From: Verrucomicrobiota bacterium
GTDB taxonomy: Bacteria; Verrucomicrobiota; Verrucomicrobiia; CAIQCK01
Reading direction: 5' to 3'
Length of the DNA stretch: 64,000 nt
Assembly: GCA_016222825.1 (NCBI GenBank)
Contig: JACRQF010000014.1
Location: forward strand, 355,300 to 419,299
The notes under the pieces are model-generated. The model was not told the origin of the DNA and did not search any database. It worked only from the letters and a program-made list of their open reading frames with translations. Both the position numbers and the translations under genes were made by a program. The number at the start of each line of letters is the position of its first letter. Position 1 is the first letter of the stretch. Shown here one piece after another: positions 25,315 through 35,128 of this stretch.

Positions 25315-26424
25315 ATGAGCAACACCCAGAGAATCCCCTTCGTTGATCTTGCAAGCCAGTATCGCAGCATCGCCGACGAAGTGCGCGCCGCCATCGAACC
25401 GGTGATGGCGACGACGCGGTTCATCCTCGGCCTGGAGGTGAAGCAGTTCGAGCGGGAGTTTGCGGCGTATTGCGGCGCGCAACACTGCGTCGGCGTCGCC
25501 AGCGGCACCGACGCGCTCTATCTGGCCCTCTGCGCGCTCGGCATCGGCCCCGGCGACGAGGTCATCACGCAGACCAACACCTTCATCGCCACGCCGCTCT
25601 CCATTTCCTACACCGGCGCGCGGCCGGTGTTGGTGGACTGCGATCCGCAAACCTACCAGATTGATGTGAGGCGAATCGAAGCCGCCATCACCCCGCGCAC
25701 CAAGGCGGTCATTCCCGTCCATCTCTACGGCCAGCCGGCCGACATGGATGCGATCCTCGCCATCGCCAAACGCCACAACCTGCGCGTCATCGAGGACGCC
25801 TGCCAGGCGCACGGCGCGGAGTATCGCGGCAAACGCGTCGGCGCGTTTGGCGATGCCGCCGCGTTCAGCTTCTATCCCGGCAAGAACCTCGGCGCTTACG
25901 GTGACGGCGGCGCGATCACAGCCAACGACGAGGCGCTCGCCGTCAAGTTGCGCGCGATGCGCGAATACGGCCAGGCCGCCAAATATCACCACGATTTCCG
26001 GGGTTTCAACAGCCGCCTCGACACGATGCAGGCCGCGATCCTGCGTGTGAAACTGAAGTATCTCCCCGACTGGACCGCCGCCCGCCAGCGCGCCGCCGCC
26101 GCCTACGGCACCGCCCTCAAGCGCATCGGTGTTGAGCCGCCGCGCCAGGTCAGCTACAGCACGCACGTCTGGCACCTTTACATCATTCAGGTCGCCAACC
26201 GCGCCAAGGTCCAGGAGCAACTCACTGCCGCCGGCATTGGCACCGGCATCCACTATCCCATCCCGGTCCACCTCCAGAAAGCCTACGCCGACCTCGGCCA
26301 CAAGCGCGGCGCGTTCCCGGTCGCCGAGGCCGCCGCTGACCGCATCCTCTCGCTGCCGATGTTCCCGGAACTGACGCAGGAGCAGGTGGACTACGTCGTG
26401 GAGAACTTGAAGCGCTGTCTCTGA
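25315..26424 (+). CDS. DegT/DnrJ/EryC1/StrS-family sugar aminotransferase
   Basis: A PLP enzyme of 369 residues that typically aminates a nucleotide-linked keto-sugar for surface polysaccharide or glycosylation. Seen motifs are FVDLASQYR at the N-terminus, GVASGTDALYLAL, VIEDACQAHGAEY and FSFYPGKNLGAYGDGG. Lys190 in the last forms the Schiff base. GTGIHYPIPVHLQKAY near the C-terminus is typical of sugar aminotransferases. ATG 25315 gives the family start; earlier in-frame starts (25228, 25276) add a non-family tail. No other nucleotide-sugar genes are adjacent. Confidence 0.93.
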   Translation: MSNTQRIPFVDLASQYRSIADEVRAAIEPVMATTRFILGLEVKQFEREFAAYCGAQHCVGVASGTDALYLALCALGIGPGDEVITQTNTFIATPLSISYTGARPVLVDCDPQTYQIDVRRIEAAITPRTKAVIPVHLYGQPADMDAILAIAKRHNLRVIEDACQAHGAEYRGKRVGAFGDAAAFSFYPGKNLGAYGDGGAITANDEALAVKLRAMREYGQAAKYHHDFRGFNSRLDTMQAAILRVKLKYLPDWTAARQRAAAAYGTALKRIGVEPPRQVSYSTHVWHLYIIQVANRAKVQEQLTAAGIGTGIHYPIPVHLQKAYADLGHKRGAFPVAEAAADRILSLPMFPELTQEQVDYVVENLKRCL

Positions 26425-26439
26425 GTCACGAGGCGGCTT

Positions 26440-27129
26440 TCATCGACTTTGCGTTTCGTTCCGCCGCCGGGCTTCTTCACCCGCGGCGGCCAGCGACTCG
26501 AACCGTGCCAAGCTGATTGCCTTCGCCGTCCAGAGCAGCGCCGCCGTTACACACACCGGCGCCAGGCCCATCGCGACCAGCCACGGCCAGGAAGTCTCCA
26601 ATAACAGATTCACCGCCGCTCCGACGCCCATCCCCTCCCGTCTCACGATCAACCACGTTCCCACGCCAGCAGCGCCCACCGCAAAGGACAGCGTCGCGTA
26701 GCAGAATAACTCGCTCCCGCGCGCCAGCAACGCCAGCAGCCTGTCGTCGTAAAACTCCGCGAGCCAGAACGTGAGCCGGTTCGCGTTGCAGACAAACACC
26801 GCGCTGCTGAGATTGAAGAAGACGAAGTTGAACGTGAAGTAGTCCACCGACGGCGCACTGTGCCAGAGGTAAGCGAACGGCGACAGGAAACAAACGCACA
26901 TCGCCGACCCGGAACAGCGCCTTGTGGCGGCGCGCCAAGCTCCGCCGGGCGCTGCCACGCGCCGCAGCGTTGCCGCGCCGAACCACAGCAACGCACCCGC
27001 CAGCGGCAAGCCCAGCAGGTGCCGCCCCAGCAGCGCCGACAACGGCGAAATCTGGTTCAGCACCACACACGCCACGCCGCCCAACAGCCCCGCCAGCACG
27101 AACGCCAGCCCGCGCACGAGCCAGATCAT
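26440..27129 (-). CDS. Hypothetical multi-spanning membrane protein
   Basis: About 229 residues with roughly six hydrophobic segments, starting MIWLVRGLAFVLAGLLGG. A short charged C-terminal tail follows. No family is recognised. I chose ATG 27129; an upstream GTG at 27174 in the same frame would add 15 polar residues. It is convergent with the DegT gene and downstream of the PocR-AraC regulator, so it may be co-transcribed with that regulator. Confidence 0.55.
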   Translation of the reverse strand: MIWLVRGLAFVLAGLLGGVACVVLNQISPLSALLGRHLLGLPLAGALLWFGAATLRRVAAPGGAWRAATRRCSGSAMCVCFLSPFAYLWHSAPSVDYFTFNFVFFNLSSAVFVCNANRLTFWLAEFYDDRLLALLARGSELFCYATLSFAVGAAGVGTWLIVRREGMGVGAAVNLLLETSWPWLVAMGLAPVCVTAALLWTAKAISLARFESLAAAGEEARRRNETQSR

Positions 27130-27237
27130 CTCACGTCCCGAACATTTCGGCGATTCGATCACGATCAGCGACACTACAACGGGCTGAATCGGAAATGGAG
27201 AGAAAAGGCGGCCGCCCGCCGGACCGCCCCATCGCCA

Positions 27238-28179
27238 TCAGTCCCGATCTGCGCCAGGCAGCGCCCTGCGGTTCGGGGCAGGAACTTGTGAAAGGCGTGC
27301 CTGCCGATGCTGGGTGGGACTGTGGCGCTCGAAGGCGCGAAAGACGCGGTTGAAATGCGTCAAACTGTTGAAGCCGCACACGAAACAAATGTTGGTGATG
27401 GAATCTTGGGTTTCCGCGAGTTGTTTTTTCGCCTCGGCGACGCGCCGGGCTTGGACGAAACGCGTGAAGCTTGTTCCGGTCGTCTGGCGGAAGACGTGCG
27501 AGAAGTGGGCCGGTGAAAGACCGGCGTGGCCGGCGGCTTCGCCCAACGCGAGCGAGGGATTGCGAAACTCGCGTTCCACAAACTCGCGCGCGCGGCGGAC
27601 CTCGACCCGCTCCAGTTGCGCCTGCAAGTCCCGGATTCGCTGGGCGCTCTCGCAAAGCTGCCGGGCAAACAGTTCCAACAACTGCATGACGCAGGCGATC
27701 TGTTCGCGCGGCAGATACGGGGCGCCCTCGTAGGCGGCGCGCAGATCGTGATCGGCCACTTTCAGCCAGTCGAGCCGCCGGCGCAGCCGCCGGAACGCGC
27801 CGGGCGATCTTGGCTCGCGCAGGAGTTGGCCGCTCGAGATGGTCGCGACGTGGCGGCCGAACACGAAGACAGGAACTGCGATGTCCCAGAAGCCCGCGTG
27901 GCAGGTGTAGAGTTGCGCCCGGCCCGATGTCTCCGCGCGCGAATGATGCCGGTGGTCGCAAGCGGTGCAGCGGCGGAGGCCGACGGCGTCGGCGCGAATC
28001 AATCTGCACACGGGGTTGTCTTCGCCCTCCTTGAACTTGAGCCGGAGTTTCCCGCTCGCCGGTTCGTTCAAAGCCATGACCACACCGGTCAGCTTTTTCA
28101 GGATGGCGGTGAACGCGGCGAACTCCGGCGATTCTGCCAAATGGTCGAAGTCAACGTTTGTGGCCAAGGGTGTTTCCAT
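27238..28179 (-). CDS. AraC-family regulator with PocR sensory domain
   Basis: Transcription factor of 313 residues. The N-terminal half is a PocR-type ligand-binding domain: PVCRLIRADAVGLRRCTACD, then YTCHAGFWDIAVPVFVFGRH and ISSGQLL. Its four conserved Cys/His residues are present. The C-terminal third (about 205-300) holds two helix-turn-helix motifs of AraC type, with SLALGEAAGHAGLSPAHFSHVFRQTTG and SITNICFVCGFNSLTHFNRVF. It is divergent from the glycoside hydrolase operon and is the obvious candidate for its sugar-responsive activator. ATG 28179 is favoured over an upstream extension to 28299. Confidence 0.9.
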   Translation of the reverse strand: METPLATNVDFDHLAESPEFAAFTAILKKLTGVVMALNEPASGKLRLKFKEGEDNPVCRLIRADAVGLRRCTACDHRHHSRAETSGRAQLYTCHAGFWDIAVPVFVFGRHVATISSGQLLREPRSPGAFRRLRRRLDWLKVADHDLRAAYEGAPYLPREQIACVMQLLELFARQLCESAQRIRDLQAQLERVEVRRAREFVEREFRNPSLALGEAAGHAGLSPAHFSHVFRQTTGTSFTRFVQARRVAEAKKQLAETQDSITNICFVCGFNSLTHFNRVFRAFERHSPTQHRQARLSQVPAPNRRALPGADRD

Positions 28180-28199
28180 GCGATATGCCAGCGGCCGGA

Positions 28200-28228
28200 A
28201 GTTTAGAGATTTTCGAAAGATATGTAAA
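28200..28228 (-). promoter_or_regulatory. Candidate promoter of the PocR-AraC gene
   Basis: On the minus strand TTTACA (28228-28223) and TAAACT (28205-28200) are separated by 17 bases, about 20 bases upstream of the regulator's ATG. The whole divergent spacer (28180-28304) is unusually AT-rich for this window and is the expected site of regulator binding. Confidence 0.4.
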
Positions 28229-28304
28229 ACAAACCGAAAGGGATGTTGAGACATTTTCCACGCCGCGTGGCAGGCTGTGATTGCCGGAAACGGTGACAAC
28301 GACT

Positions 28305-31300
28305 ATGAAGAACCAACGCCTGTTCATCAACGGAATCGCAGCCTTGCTGGCAACCGCGACCAGCATCATCGGCGCGCCTGATTTGAACGCCGCGGACGGT
28401 GTGAACTACGCGCGGCCGTATGAGTCGCCGACGCGGCCGGCGTTCATTGCGCTGCCGCCGGGCGCGGTGGAGCCGGGGGGCTGGCTGCGCGATTGGTGTT
28501 TAGCGGCGCGCGATGGATTCACCGGCCACATGGACGACGTTCATGAGGAGTTTCGACGCGCTTGGGCGGCGGATCACATGATGACCGGCGAGCGGCTCAA
28601 CTGGCCCAAAGGCGGCTGGCCGTATGAGGGCGGTGGTTACTGGTTCGACGGTCTGGTCCGCCTGGGATACGCCCTTCACGACGATACGTTGATTGCCCAA
28701 GCGAAGAAACGTCTCGATGTGGTCGTCAGCCGCATGAATCCCAACGGCATCCTGTTCCTGTGGTGGCTCAACAAGAACAATCCCGACGATGTGAAAGGAA
28801 GTGCTGTCTGGTGTGACTGGCCGATGTGGGCGAGTGGTCTGTTGGGGCGCGCGCTGGTTGGCTACTACGCCGGTTCGGGAGACAAGCGCGTGATGCGGGC
28901 GCTGGAAGCGGGCTACCGCGGTGACCGCGATTGGCTGCGGCTGGGCTGGGGCATGTCGAACCCTTGGCCAGCGTTTGACACCTACACTTGGACGGGAAAT
29001 AAGGAGATTGCTGCGGCGTTGACGACGTTGTTCTCAAAAGGCGGCGGTGGCAAGGACACGGGGCAATGGTCATGGAACCGATATCGTCAGGCACCAAAAC
29101 AGGAACCGGGTGCCGAGAAGAACGACCACGTCGTCCATTTTCTCGAAAGCACGACGCCGTGGGCGCTGGGCTATCTGTGGACCGGCAACCGCGAGTTTCT
29201 CGACGCGACGCTCGCTTGGCACGACCTGCTGGAACGCGACTCTATGCAGCCCTCCGGTGTTCCCGTGGCCGACGAGTTCTACGGGCCGACCGGCGCGTAT
29301 CGCGGAACCGAAACCTGCGACGTCGCCGGTTACTTGTGGAGCCAGATCTCGCTGCTGACTGTGACCGGTCAGGGCCGGATGGCGGACCGCGCGGAGCGGG
29401 CGTTCTTCAACGCCGGCCCGGCCACCGTCGCGCGCGACTTCAAGACGCACGTCTATTTCCAGAGTCCCAACCGCATCGTGGACAAGTGCCCGCCGTATCC
29501 GCACGGGCCGAAGGCCGAGGGGAACTCTTACGCGAAGACGCATTATCCGCTCTGCTGCACGGCCGCGCTCAACCGCACCGTGCCGTGGTATGTCACGCAC
29601 ATGTGGATGGCCACCTACGACAACGGCCTGGCGGCGACGCATTACGGCCCCTGCAAAGTCACCGCGCTCGCCGCCGACCGCGTGCCCGTCGAAATCGGCT
29701 GCCGGACCGACTATCCGTTCAGCGACGTCATCACGATGACCGTGAAGCCGGCACGGGCCGCGACGTTCCCGCTCTCGTTGCGCATTCCCGGCTGGTGCAA
29801 GACGCCGGAGTTGCGCGTGAACGGCTCTGCGCTCAACGCAACGCCTGACGCCAGCGGTTTCGTTCGCATCGCACGGCTCTGGAAAACCGGCGACACGATC
29901 CGTTTGCGCTTCCCCATGTCGGCGAGCGTGCAGACAGGACGCGACAACAACGCGCAGGGCGCGCCCTACGCCTCGGTTTCTTACGGGCCGCTGCTGTTCG
30001 CGCTGCCGATTCCCGACACCAAGGATGCGAACACGCCCGACCCGGCTGCCAAGTGGAACTACGCGCTGGACGTGCAGAAAGCCGGCATCAGCGTGGAACG
30101 ACATGCAATGCCCGCGAAATGGAACTGGCCGCTGAAAGCGCCGTTGAAGTTGCGCGTCAACGCCGTGCGTTGCGACTGGTCGCCGACGCCACAAAATCCG
30201 CTGCCGCCCGAACCGGTCGCGAAACCGAAGCCGCCCGAGAGAATCACTCTGGTTCCCTACGGCTGCACCAAGTTTCGCGTTTCGATGTTTCCGGTTGCTG
30301 CCGACGCCGCGAACTCTCACGGACGAACCTCCCGGCTGAATACCTGCTGGCCCGCGTTTGACTACGATGGGAAACCGGCGGGGACAGCCGCCGCGTTTTC
30401 AACAGCGATTGTGGCAGGCTCGAAGACCGCGACTGCGCACTATGCCGCCGAGTCGAGAACGATGACCGCCGCCGACGGGAAGATGCAGGTCCGGCTGGAT
30501 TGCAGGAGCTACAAGGATTTTCCCGCGGATGAATATGCCGTCGTGCTGACGAACCTGTCGAAAGCGGAACCGACGGGGATCACCAGCAACTTCCGGTCGT
30601 TGAAGCTATACGTGGACAAGCCGGAATCCGTGAAGGCCGTCGCTCTGAATGTCCTGCGCGGCTCGACCTGCAAAGCAACGGACTTCATCCCGGAATCATT
30701 CACGATTGAAGCCGGAAAAGAGCAGGTGCTCACGACAACCTGCGGACGGTCGTCGAACGATTACGTTCCGTTTCTCGAACTGAATCTAGACGACAAGAAC
30801 GGCTATCTGTTCGCCGTCGGCTGGACGGGATCGTGGAAGGCGCGGTTCGCGAACACCGGCAACGCGGTGGAGGTCGAGATCGGCATGGAGCGGACCAACT
30901 TCCGGCTCCTGCCGGGCGAAGCGATCCGCCAGCCGTCGGTCCTCGTTTTTGCCCGCAAGAACCAGACGCGGCGGGAATTCAAGACGCTGGTCCATCGTTT
31001 CATGATTGAGAACAAGGTTCCACGCGACTCAAAAGGGAAAGTGATCCCGCCGATTCTGGCGGTCGCGTCGGGCGGCGGAAACAAGACGCCGCAGATGATG
31101 GCTGACGTCCTGCAATACTGCGTCGAGAACAAGATGCCGTTCGACACATATTGGGTGGACGCCGGCTGGTATGGCGCACCGCACGAGGATGAGTTGTATT
31201 CGAACTGCGGGCCGAACTGGGGGAAATACGTTGGCGATTGGCGGGTCAACACGACGACGCATCCGACCGGCGACCTGCTGCCGATTGCTAACGCGGTCCA

Positions 31301-32264
31301 CAAAGCGGGGCTGAAATTCCTGCTTTGGTTCGAGCCGGAACGCATGACCGATTCCGCGCCGATCTTGAAGACGCACCCGGAATTTCGGCACGGACAGCTT
31401 GTTGATTTCGGCAATCCCGACGCGCTCAAGTGGGTCCAAGACACGATTTACGGAATTATCGCCAAGCATCGGATTGATGTTTACCGCCAGGATTTCAACA
31501 TGGACCCCGGCCCCGTCTGGCGGAAGATGGATGCGGCGGACCGCGTGGGCATCGCCGAGGCGAAGCACATCGCCGGGATGTATCGGTTCCTCGACGACAT
31601 GCGGGCACGGTTCCCGGACATCCTGCAGGAGAACTGCGCGTCCGGCGGGCGGCGCATTGACATGGAGATGATCGCGCGCGCCCACACCTACTGCCGCAGC
31701 GACTACTACATCGGACGCAAGCCGAAGGATGCCGCGTTCATCCTGGGGCAGAACGCGACGCTGAACCTCATGCCCTATTTGCCGTTCCAAGGCTGCGAGT
31801 TCAACTGCGTGCCGGTCGGCGACGATTATGCGGCGTTCAGCATCATCTCGTCGGGGACCGTCATCACGCCGTCCGACTTCGACGGCGGAATCCTCCGGCG
31901 CAAGATCACCGCCGACGAAACGGCATGGTTCAAAAAGGTCTTCGATGTCGCGGCCCGCATGAGGCCGTTCTACGTGGGCGACTTCCACCAACTGACAGAC
32001 GAGACCGGTGCCGGCGACGACGTCTGGTGCGCGTGGCAATGCGACCGGCCGGATTTGAAATCGGGCTTCGCAATTTTCTTCCGGCGCGGCGCTGCGACGG
32101 AGGAATCCCGGACGTTCAAGCTCGGCGGAATCGCGCCCAACGCGAAGTATGAAGTGGAAATCTACGACGGTTCAAAACAGACTGTGAAGAGTTCCGACCT
32201 GAAAACGTGGATTGCCAAACTCAAACCGCGGTCGTTCCAGTTGGTCTTCTACCAAAAACAGTGA
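28305..32264 (+). CDS. Secreted two-enzyme fusion: GH127-like plus GH36-like
   Basis: A 1319-residue exported protein (Sec signal about 1-30). Residues of about 35-620 match GH127 (DUF1680) beta-L-arabinofuranosidases. Glu336 and Cys338 in TETCDVAGY and the pair Cys417-Cys418 correspond to the known Glu/Cys zinc site, one of these Cys being the nucleophile in GH127. A beta-rich linker region follows. Residues of about 930-1240 match GH36/GH27-clan alpha-galactosidases: WVDAGWYG, WFEPERM, YRQDFN (nucleophile Asp1063), ENCASGGRRID and CRSDYY (acid/base Asp1133). Both active sites look intact. The ATG 28305 precedes the signal peptide. It is the first gene of the locus and is divergent from the regulator. 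Confidence 0.85.
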   Translation: MKNQRLFINGIAALLATATSIIGAPDLNAADGVNYARPYESPTRPAFIALPPGAVEPGGWLRDWCLAARDGFTGHMDDVHEEFRRAWAADHMMTGERLNWPKGGWPYEGGGYWFDGLVRLGYALHDDTLIAQAKKRLDVVVSRMNPNGILFLWWLNKNNPDDVKGSAVWCDWPMWASGLLGRALVGYYAGSGDKRVMRALEAGYRGDRDWLRLGWGMSNPWPAFDTYTWTGNKEIAAALTTLFSKGGGGKDTGQWSWNRYRQAPKQEPGAEKNDHVVHFLESTTPWALGYLWTGNREFLDATLAWHDLLERDSMQPSGVPVADEFYGPTGAYRGTETCDVAGYLWSQISLLTVTGQGRMADRAERAFFNAGPATVARDFKTHVYFQSPNRIVDKCPPYPHGPKAEGNSYAKTHYPLCCTAALNRTVPWYVTHMWMATYDNGLAATHYGPCKVTALAADRVPVEIGCRTDYPFSDVITMTVKPARAATFPLSLRIPGWCKTPELRVNGSALNATPDASGFVRIARLWKTGDTIRLRFPMSASVQTGRDNNAQGAPYASVSYGPLLFALPIPDTKDANTPDPAAKWNYALDVQKAGISVERHAMPAKWNWPLKAPLKLRVNAVRCDWSPTPQNPLPPEPVAKPKPPERITLVPYGCTKFRVSMFPVAADAANSHGRTSRLNTCWPAFDYDGKPAGTAAAFSTAIVAGSKTATAHYAAESRTMTAADGKMQVRLDCRSYKDFPADEYAVVLTNLSKAEPTGITSNFRSLKLYVDKPESVKAVALNVLRGSTCKATDFIPESFTIEAGKEQVLTTTCGRSSNDYVPFLELNLDDKNGYLFAVGWTGSWKARFANTGNAVEVEIGMERTNFRLLPGEAIRQPSVLVFARKNQTRREFKTLVHRFMIENKVPRDSKGKVIPPILAVASGGGNKTPQMMADVLQYCVENKMPFDTYWVDAGWYGAPHEDELYSNCGPNWGKYVGDWRVNTTTHPTGDLLPIANAVHKAGLKFLLWFEPERMTDSAPILKTHPEFRHGQLVDFGNPDALKWVQDTIYGIIAKHRIDVYRQDFNMDPGPVWRKMDAADRVGIAEAKHIAGMYRFLDDMRARFPDILQENCASGGRRIDMEMIARAHTYCRSDYYIGRKPKDAAFILGQNATLNLMPYLPFQGCEFNCVPVGDDYAAFSIISSGTVITPSDFDGGILRRKITADETAWFKKVFDVAARMRPFYVGDFHQLTDETGAGDDVWCAWQCDRPDLKSGFAIFFRRGAATEESRTFKLGGIAPNAKYEVEIYDGSKQTVKSSDLKTWIAKLKPRSFQLVFYQKQ

Positions 32265-32273
32265 GACACCATC

Positions 32274-33653
32274 ATGAATCCATCAGATAATTCCATCACC
32301 CGCCGCGAGGCGTTGAAAATCGGACTCGCTACAGCCCTTAACGCGGTGGTTGCGGCTCCCGGCACGGCAGCGGGGGGCGCAGCCAGACAAGAACCGCTGG
32401 TCATTTCCTTCTGGATCTGGGCGTTGTGGGACACGGGAACCAATGGGTTCTTCAACGACATCGAGCTGCGCATGACGGAGTTGGTCGAGCGCGGCTTCAA
32501 CTGCATTCGGATCGAGGGGGGCGCGGGGATCACGCATGACGCCGCCGGCCGGCCGCGCGGGGAACTGGAGTTCTTTGCCGCCCTCCCGGGCCACGCCCAT
32601 TTCACCCGCCAGATGGAGCACATGACCGGCGGTCGCGTGGATCTGATGCGGCGGTTGGTCGAGCTCTGCACGGTCGCGCAACGTCACAAGGTCAAGGTGA
32701 TCCTCTCGAGCTGGTATTTCCTGCACACGTTCTGGTTCACCGACGCGCGCGTGACGGCCGAGCTTCTGGGACTGCCGCCGGAGGAACGCTTCATCCGTTT
32801 CGCCCGGGGATTGGACCGGATTCTCAAAGAACTGAAACAGAAGGGCCTGTCCGGCACCATTGCCGCCGCCGAGATATTCAACGAGGTGAATGGCTCGGAG
32901 TTCGTCCCCGGGGCGCAGCAAAAATCCATTGATGTGTTGCACAAGTTCCGGGGCCTGCATGAGGAGGCGTTGGATTTCCTGAAGGCGCGGCACCCGGATA
33001 TCCGGTTCTCGCTGGACACCAGCTCGCCTTGGGTGAACACCGATTTCATTCCGCGCAACGCGCAGGTCTGGACGTTCCACAGCTACTACCTGTGGAGTGT
33101 CTATAATGTCTTCGAACAGAACCTGCTCAGGGCCGACGCGGACCTTGCCGATCCCGCGCTCTACGCTCCGATCCGCCGTTTCCTGCGCCAGGATCTCGTG
33201 CCGTTCCAGGCGATCCTCGACAGCCGCAAGGGGCGTCCGCCGATCAATCCCGGTTGGTATCGCCGCATCTGGCTGTATCGCAACCTGGAGCCGAACGCCA
33301 TGCCGGAACTGGAGCGGCTGCTGGAAGGGAACCTGGAGAAGCACATCGCCGAATTCAAACAGAAGGCCACAGACGCCGTGGAGCAAGCCGTGAAACTGCG
33401 CGACAAGCATCTTCCCGGAATCCCGTTGGTGCTGGGCGAGGGCGCCAGCTACTGCGCGGATCATCGTCTTCGCTGGGAGGAGCGTTCCGACGCCTACTGG
33501 GAAGTCGTCGAACACGCCGCCCGCGCCTGCCGCGAACGCGGGTTGTGGGGTGCCGTGGCGCGCACCAATTCCGGTCCGGAAGACCCGGTCTGGCACGAAT
33601 ACCCCGAGCGCCTGCGGCGAGTGAACGATGTATTCACAGGAAAAACCAAATGA
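32274..33653 (+). CDS. Tat-exported GH5-like glycoside hydrolase
   Basis: A 459-residue protein. A twin-arginine signal (SITRREALKIGLATALNAVV) covers about residues 7-34. The TIM-barrel body resembles cellulase/mannanase-like clan GH-A enzymes. RGFNCIRIEGGAG is an early strand, AAAEIFNEVNG carries the acid/base Glu204, and PLVLGEGAS carries the likely nucleophile Glu389. Specificity is not predictable. It starts nine bases after the fusion gene and its stop overlaps the next start (ATGA). Confidence 0.7.
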   Translation: MNPSDNSITRREALKIGLATALNAVVAAPGTAAGGAARQEPLVISFWIWALWDTGTNGFFNDIELRMTELVERGFNCIRIEGGAGITHDAAGRPRGELEFFAALPGHAHFTRQMEHMTGGRVDLMRRLVELCTVAQRHKVKVILSSWYFLHTFWFTDARVTAELLGLPPEERFIRFARGLDRILKELKQKGLSGTIAAAEIFNEVNGSEFVPGAQQKSIDVLHKFRGLHEEALDFLKARHPDIRFSLDTSSPWVNTDFIPRNAQVWTFHSYYLWSVYNVFEQNLLRADADLADPALYAPIRRFLRQDLVPFQAILDSRKGRPPINPGWYRRIWLYRNLEPNAMPELERLLEGNLEKHIAEFKQKATDAVEQAVKLRDKHLPGIPLVLGEGASYCADHRLRWEERSDAYWEVVEHAARACRERGLWGAVARTNSGPEDPVWHEYPERLRRVNDVFTGKTK

Positions 33654-35128
33654 CCCGCATCCTCACGCTCATCACCGCCCTGCTGCTGGCGCTGTTTGCC
33701 GGCATCAGTTGCACGCTCGCCGCCGCAAACCCGGCGCACGCGCCCAATCTCGATGGGCAGACGCCCCATCTTGACGGCCCGACGGTGATTGCGCAGGGAG
33801 CATTTCCCAGCCCGGCGTGCGATGGAAAGCTGCAAAGCTATGTCGTGTATGCTTCGGCACAGACGGCGACGGACAAGCCGCAGCCGATGGCGGTGTATGT
33901 GCGCGGATTGCCTGGTGAACGGATCGGCACGGCTTCGGATGAGGAGTTGATTAAGGGATTTCTGGCCGATGGTTTGCTGGTCACGGTGGTGGACTATCAA
34001 GGCTTGGCTGCATGGGGCGGGGTCGGACGCACCGCTTATGATGAGTGCACCATGCTGTATGTGACCTTTGGCGCGAGCAAGCATACACCGCCGACGATAA
34101 TTGATCTCCACCGGCCGGTGGCAACCAAGGTGAATTACGAAAAAGGAATTCTCACCTTCCGCAAGGCTAATCGCACTTGGATGGTGAATCCGGACTGGGT
34201 GTATGTCGTGCCATCGGGTCACACGATTATCCGCAACATCGAGGTGATGAACTTGCCGTATCCGGCCCCCAAGGATCGGGTGCGCATGGACCTGATTGCC
34301 CCCGCGCGCCCGAAGCAGCCCGTCCCCACAATTCTGGAACTGTCCTCCAACGATCCGGATAAAGTCGAGCAGAAGTTGTTCAACTACAACAGCCCTTATG
34401 TGTTCAGTTATGGGGTTTCCGGCTATGCCGTCGCCATCATGGGGCACGTTTACGAACGCGCACTGGATCCCAAGGACACGCAAACCCCAATCGGCCGGTA
34501 TTTTTCCGAGCACAAGGCGATCCGCATGTTGCGAGGCCGCAAAGCGGAGTGGGGGTTGAGTGGAAAAGTCGGCATGATGGGCATCTCCAAATCCTCCTAC
34601 CGGACCTTGTTGACTGCGGCCAAGCGAACCGGCGACAAGCCTTCACTGAAAGCCAGTGAACTGGATCAATATCCGTGGTCGTTCTTCTACCGGGGGGTGC
34701 TCTATCCTTCGCTCCTGAAAAACTACAAGGAAGAAATCCAAGCCAAGCTTGTGCCGTTCAAGGTTGATCCCCAAACAGTCAACGGCGTCGCGGAAGAACT
34801 GGACTTGGGACCGTATGCGAAGGAAAGCGATTGCCCCGACGTCATCATGTGTTCCGACGGCGGGCCTGCATTTGCGGTTGCGTTGCCCTATCTGACGGAT
34901 CGTCTGCCGCCGACGATTTACAACCTCGGTGGAAGTTCCGGCAAGATCGGTCGTCGCATCGGCCATTGCGTGGCCGAACCGGTCCGGGATGCGATCCGCG
35001 CCCGCGGGGCGGAGGAGTTTCTCTACGTGCATGAGCCAAAACTTTATCACGAGTTCAACTGGTATCGTTATGACGAGTTCAAGGCATTTTTCGACAAGCA
35101 ACTCCAGCCGGAACACAAACATGAATAA
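33650..35128 (+). CDS. Secreted alpha/beta-hydrolase-like protein
   Basis: A 492-residue protein with a Sec signal of about 25 residues (MTRILTLITALLLALFAG). The candidate nucleophile elbow is GMMGISKSS (Gly311, Ser313, Ser315). An Asp in IMCSDGGPAF and a C-terminal His in KLYHEFNWY could complete a triad. The order and spacing fit an esterase or peptidase of the alpha/beta-hydrolase fold, perhaps removing acyl groups from the glycan, but no named family is certain. The start overlaps the previous stop (ATGA), and the stop overlaps the next gene by eight bases. Confidence 0.5.
   Translation: MTRILTLITALLLALFAGISCTLAAANPAHAPNLDGQTPHLDGPTVIAQGAFPSPACDGKLQSYVVYASAQTATDKPQPMAVYVRGLPGERIGTASDEELIKGFLADGLLVTVVDYQGLAAWGGVGRTAYDECTMLYVTFGASKHTPPTIIDLHRPVATKVNYEKGILTFRKANRTWMVNPDWVYVVPSGHTIIRNIEVMNLPYPAPKDRVRMDLIAPARPKQPVPTILELSSNDPDKVEQKLFNYNSPYVFSYGVSGYAVAIMGHVYERALDPKDTQTPIGRYFSEHKAIRMLRGRKAEWGLSGKVGMMGISKSSYRTLLTAAKRTGDKPSLKASELDQYPWSFFYRGVLYPSLLKNYKEEIQAKLVPFKVDPQTVNGVAEELDLGPYAKESDCPDVIMCSDGGPAFAVALPYLTDRLPPTIYNLGGSSGKIGRRIGHCVAEPVRDAIRARGAEEFLYVHEPKLYHEFNWYRYDEFKAFFDKQLQPEHKHE

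Noticed and set aside
33254..33650. N-terminal extension of the alpha/beta-hydrolase-like protein
   Set aside because: The open frame continues upstream inside the GH5-like gene, but the ATG at 33650 directly precedes a signal peptide and gives the usual ATGA overlap.
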